Of a DNA stretch of 64,000 nucleotides, positions 62,473 through 64,000 are shown in pieces. Positions within the stretch are counted from its first letter, which is position 1; each line of letters begins with the position of its first letter. The notes beneath the pieces are model-generated. The model did not search any database. It saw only the letters and a program-made list of their open reading frames with translations, and had not been told where the DNA came from. This DNA comes from Metopolophium dirhodum (Eukaryota > Arthropoda > Insecta > Hemiptera > Aphididae), in assembly GCF_019925205.1 (NCBI RefSeq), contig NC_083568.1, positions 32,790,001-32,854,000 on the forward strand, read 5' to 3'. A program made the translations under genes and the position numbers.

Positions 62473-63984
62473 ATGTTCCCGGCCGGCGTGTTGACCGTGA
62501 GACGCACCGCCGCCGTCGCCGCGGCCAGGCCGCTTTGCAGGATCGTCGTGGCCGGCGTCCGTCACCGGTCCAGCGACGATCGGAAATGCGTGGTCGGGTC
62601 TACGCGTCGTCCGCCGGAACCCAAACCGAGGCGGTCGTTCGTGCGCCTCAGCTGCGGTCGCAGTGCCACCGACTTCTCTGGCACCGTCGGTTATAGTACG
62701 CGCGCTGGCAAAAATATCGTACCGTTCGTGTTGGCCGACATCGGCGAGGGCATCAGCGAGGTGACGGTCAAGGAGTGGTACGTGAACGTGGGTGACGTGG
62801 TATCAGAATTCGACGACGTGTGCGAGGTGGAGAGTGACAAGGCGACCGTGACCATAACCAGCCGGTACGCGGGTGTCGTGACCAAGGTACACTACGAGAC
62901 GGGCGCCACGGCCCGGGTGGGCAGCGCCCTGGTGGACATCGAGGTGGTCGAGGACGGCGAGACGGCGGCCGCAGAGCAAGTGGCGGATGGAGCGGAAGTA
63001 TTGGCAGATAATGTGGAGGAAGTCACCGCCGCGTCGCCGGGAGAACCCGCGGGCGCGGACGCCGCCGGTGCAGGAGTAACGGCGCAGGTTCTGACCACTC
63101 CCGCGGTGCGCAGGATCGCTGCCGAAAAGGGCATCGATCTGACTGCGGTCCAAGGTACCGGCAAACACGGTCGTGTGCTCAAGGAGGACATACTCGGGGC
63201 CGCCGACCAGTGGTCAGCCCCCGCCCCCGCCCCCGCAGCAGTCGGCACTCGGCCGCCATTTTCGGCGCCGCTGCAGGACTTCTTACCGCTGACAGGTTAC
63301 GCAAAGACTATGCGGAACACGATGGAGGCGTCCAACAAGATACCGACGTTGGTCATCACGGACGAGGTGAACCTGACTAGGTTGATGGAACTGAAGGCAC
63401 AGCTGGCGCCACACATCAAGCTGACGCTGTTGCCGTTCCTGTTGAAGGCCACCTCGCTGGCGTTGGCCCGGCATCCACGTATCAACAGCACCGCCAGCCC
63501 CGACTTCGGGTCGTACAGGCCCAACGGGTCGCACAATATCGGCGTGGCCATCGACACCCCTCTCGGGCTTGCGGTACCCAACGTCAAGAACGTGCAGACG
63601 CTATCCGTGGTCGGCGTGGCCCACCGGCTGACCGAGCTCCGGGCCAAGGCCGCGGCTGGCAAGCTGGCGCCATCTGACGTGACGGGCGGCACGTTCACGC
63701 TGTCCAACATGGGCTCTATCGCAGGCTCGGCATTCCAGCCGATGATCCTGCCGCCCGAGGTGGCCATCGGCGCGTTGGGCCGGATCAACTACCGGCCACG
63801 GTACGACGACCAGCATCAACTGGTCCGAACGCCCGTCATGGGCGTGTCCTGGGGGGCCGACCACCGGATCCTGGACGGCGCCGCGGTGGCCAGGTTCTTC
63901 AAGGACTGGAAGACGTACGTGGAAAACCCGTCGTTGGTGTTGGCCGACGTTCAGCTGGATTCTGAAACGCCGCCGCAGTCGTAA
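62473..63984 (+). CDS. DBT: DBT, lipoamide acyltransferase (E2) of branched-chain 2-oxo acid dehydrogenase
   Basis: This mitochondrial matrix enzyme transfers branched-chain acyl groups from E1 through lipoyl-lysine to CoA in Leu/Ile/Val breakdown. The ORF is a single uninterrupted 503 codons, close to the family length (about 480). Residues 1 to about 78 form an Arg-rich, acid-poor mitochondrial presequence. The lipoyl domain is about 82-160 with Lys123 in EVESDKATVTI. The peripheral subunit-binding domain is about 206-241 (TTPAVRRIAAEKGIDLTAVQ). The acyltransferase domain is about 270-497 with His464 and Asp468 in SWGADHRILDGA, and NVKNVQ and FTLSNMGSI as in DBT. The linker around 246-257 is Ala/Pro-rich. 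The ATG lies in GCGACCATG, a reasonable start. The gene has no introns and is far more GC- and CpG-rich than EFL1 or hep. All catalytic residues are present. Confidence 0.96.
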   Translation: MFPAGVLTVRRTAAVAAARPLCRIVVAGVRHRSSDDRKCVVGSTRRPPEPKPRRSFVRLSCGRSATDFSGTVGYSTRAGKNIVPFVLADIGEGISEVTVKEWYVNVGDVVSEFDDVCEVESDKATVTITSRYAGVVTKVHYETGATARVGSALVDIEVVEDGETAAAEQVADGAEVLADNVEEVTAASPGEPAGADAAGAGVTAQVLTTPAVRRIAAEKGIDLTAVQGTGKHGRVLKEDILGAADQWSAPAPAPAAVGTRPPFSAPLQDFLPLTGYAKTMRNTMEASNKIPTLVITDEVNLTRLMELKAQLAPHIKLTLLPFLLKATSLALARHPRINSTASPDFGSYRPNGSHNIGVAIDTPLGLAVPNVKNVQTLSVVGVAHRLTELRAKAAAGKLAPSDVTGGTFTLSNMGSIAGSAFQPMILPPEVAIGALGRINYRPRYDDQHQLVRTPVMGVSWGADHRILDGAAVARFFKDWKTYVENPSLVLADVQLDSETPPQS

Positions 63985-64000
63985 TAACACGGTCATCTCG

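Noticed and set aside
62691..63996. several long antisense ORFs across DBT
   Set aside because: High GC content removes stop codons. They are shadows of the well-supported DBT frame.

Overview
The window reads as nuclear DNA of an aphid. It is AT-rich, has small spliced genes separated by long gene-poor stretches, carries frequent TAGGTA/ACCTATA-type words, and its genes are clear insect orthologues (hemipterous, Gasp, Arf102F-type Arf). The aphid assignment is an inference from these traits, not from a search. Exon boundaries were placed by hand from GT/AG sites and phase, so each multi-exon model is a reading of the sequence rather than a transcript-supported model.

Layout. 1-2820: intron of EFL1 holding decayed minus-strand ORFs and a long AT-rich repeat. 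2821-4840 (+): last seven exons of EFL1 (60S ribosome maturation GTPase). 4930-6027 (-): complete INTS12 (Integrator subunit), tail-to-tail with EFL1. 6028-9524: no gene seen. 9525-10430 (-): a GC-rich ORF for an unrecognised protein with a hydrophobic N-terminus and three copies of a ~75-residue unit. 10586-15270: a nest of transposons, in which an outer element with matching inverted termini and Mutator-like transposase remnants is interrupted by a THAP/P-like element and by a second copy of the repeat seen at 1.1 kb. 18315-18854 (-): Arf GTPase, divergent from 19513-22141 (+): hemipterous/MAP2K7, the JNK-kinase kinase, in ten exons.

22.2-38.8 kb is dominated by Gasp (obstructor-C, CPAP3 family) on the minus strand: signal-peptide exon, three exons each carrying one chitin-binding domain, and a last exon with a Gln/Pro-rich tail. 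Downstream of it, two further copies of the last exon (26883-26943 and 23333-23393) lie in a ~1.3-1.5 kb direct duplication. Both keep the splice acceptor, phase, reading frame and a poly(A) signal, so Gasp may have three alternative C-termini. This is the most interesting observation in the window.

38.8-62.4 kb holds no gene I can recognise apart from one candidate His-rich terminal exon (57871-57964, -). It contains several non-autonomous elements: a two-copy MITE family with CACCCTGTA ends, another inverted-repeat element at 52.6 kb, a 133-bp foldback at 60.75 kb, and short tandem repeats. 62473-63984 (+): a complete intronless and very GC-rich DBT gene (E2 of the mitochondrial branched-chain 2-oxo acid dehydrogenase).

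The genes have unrelated housekeeping, signalling and cuticle roles and do not form a functional cluster.
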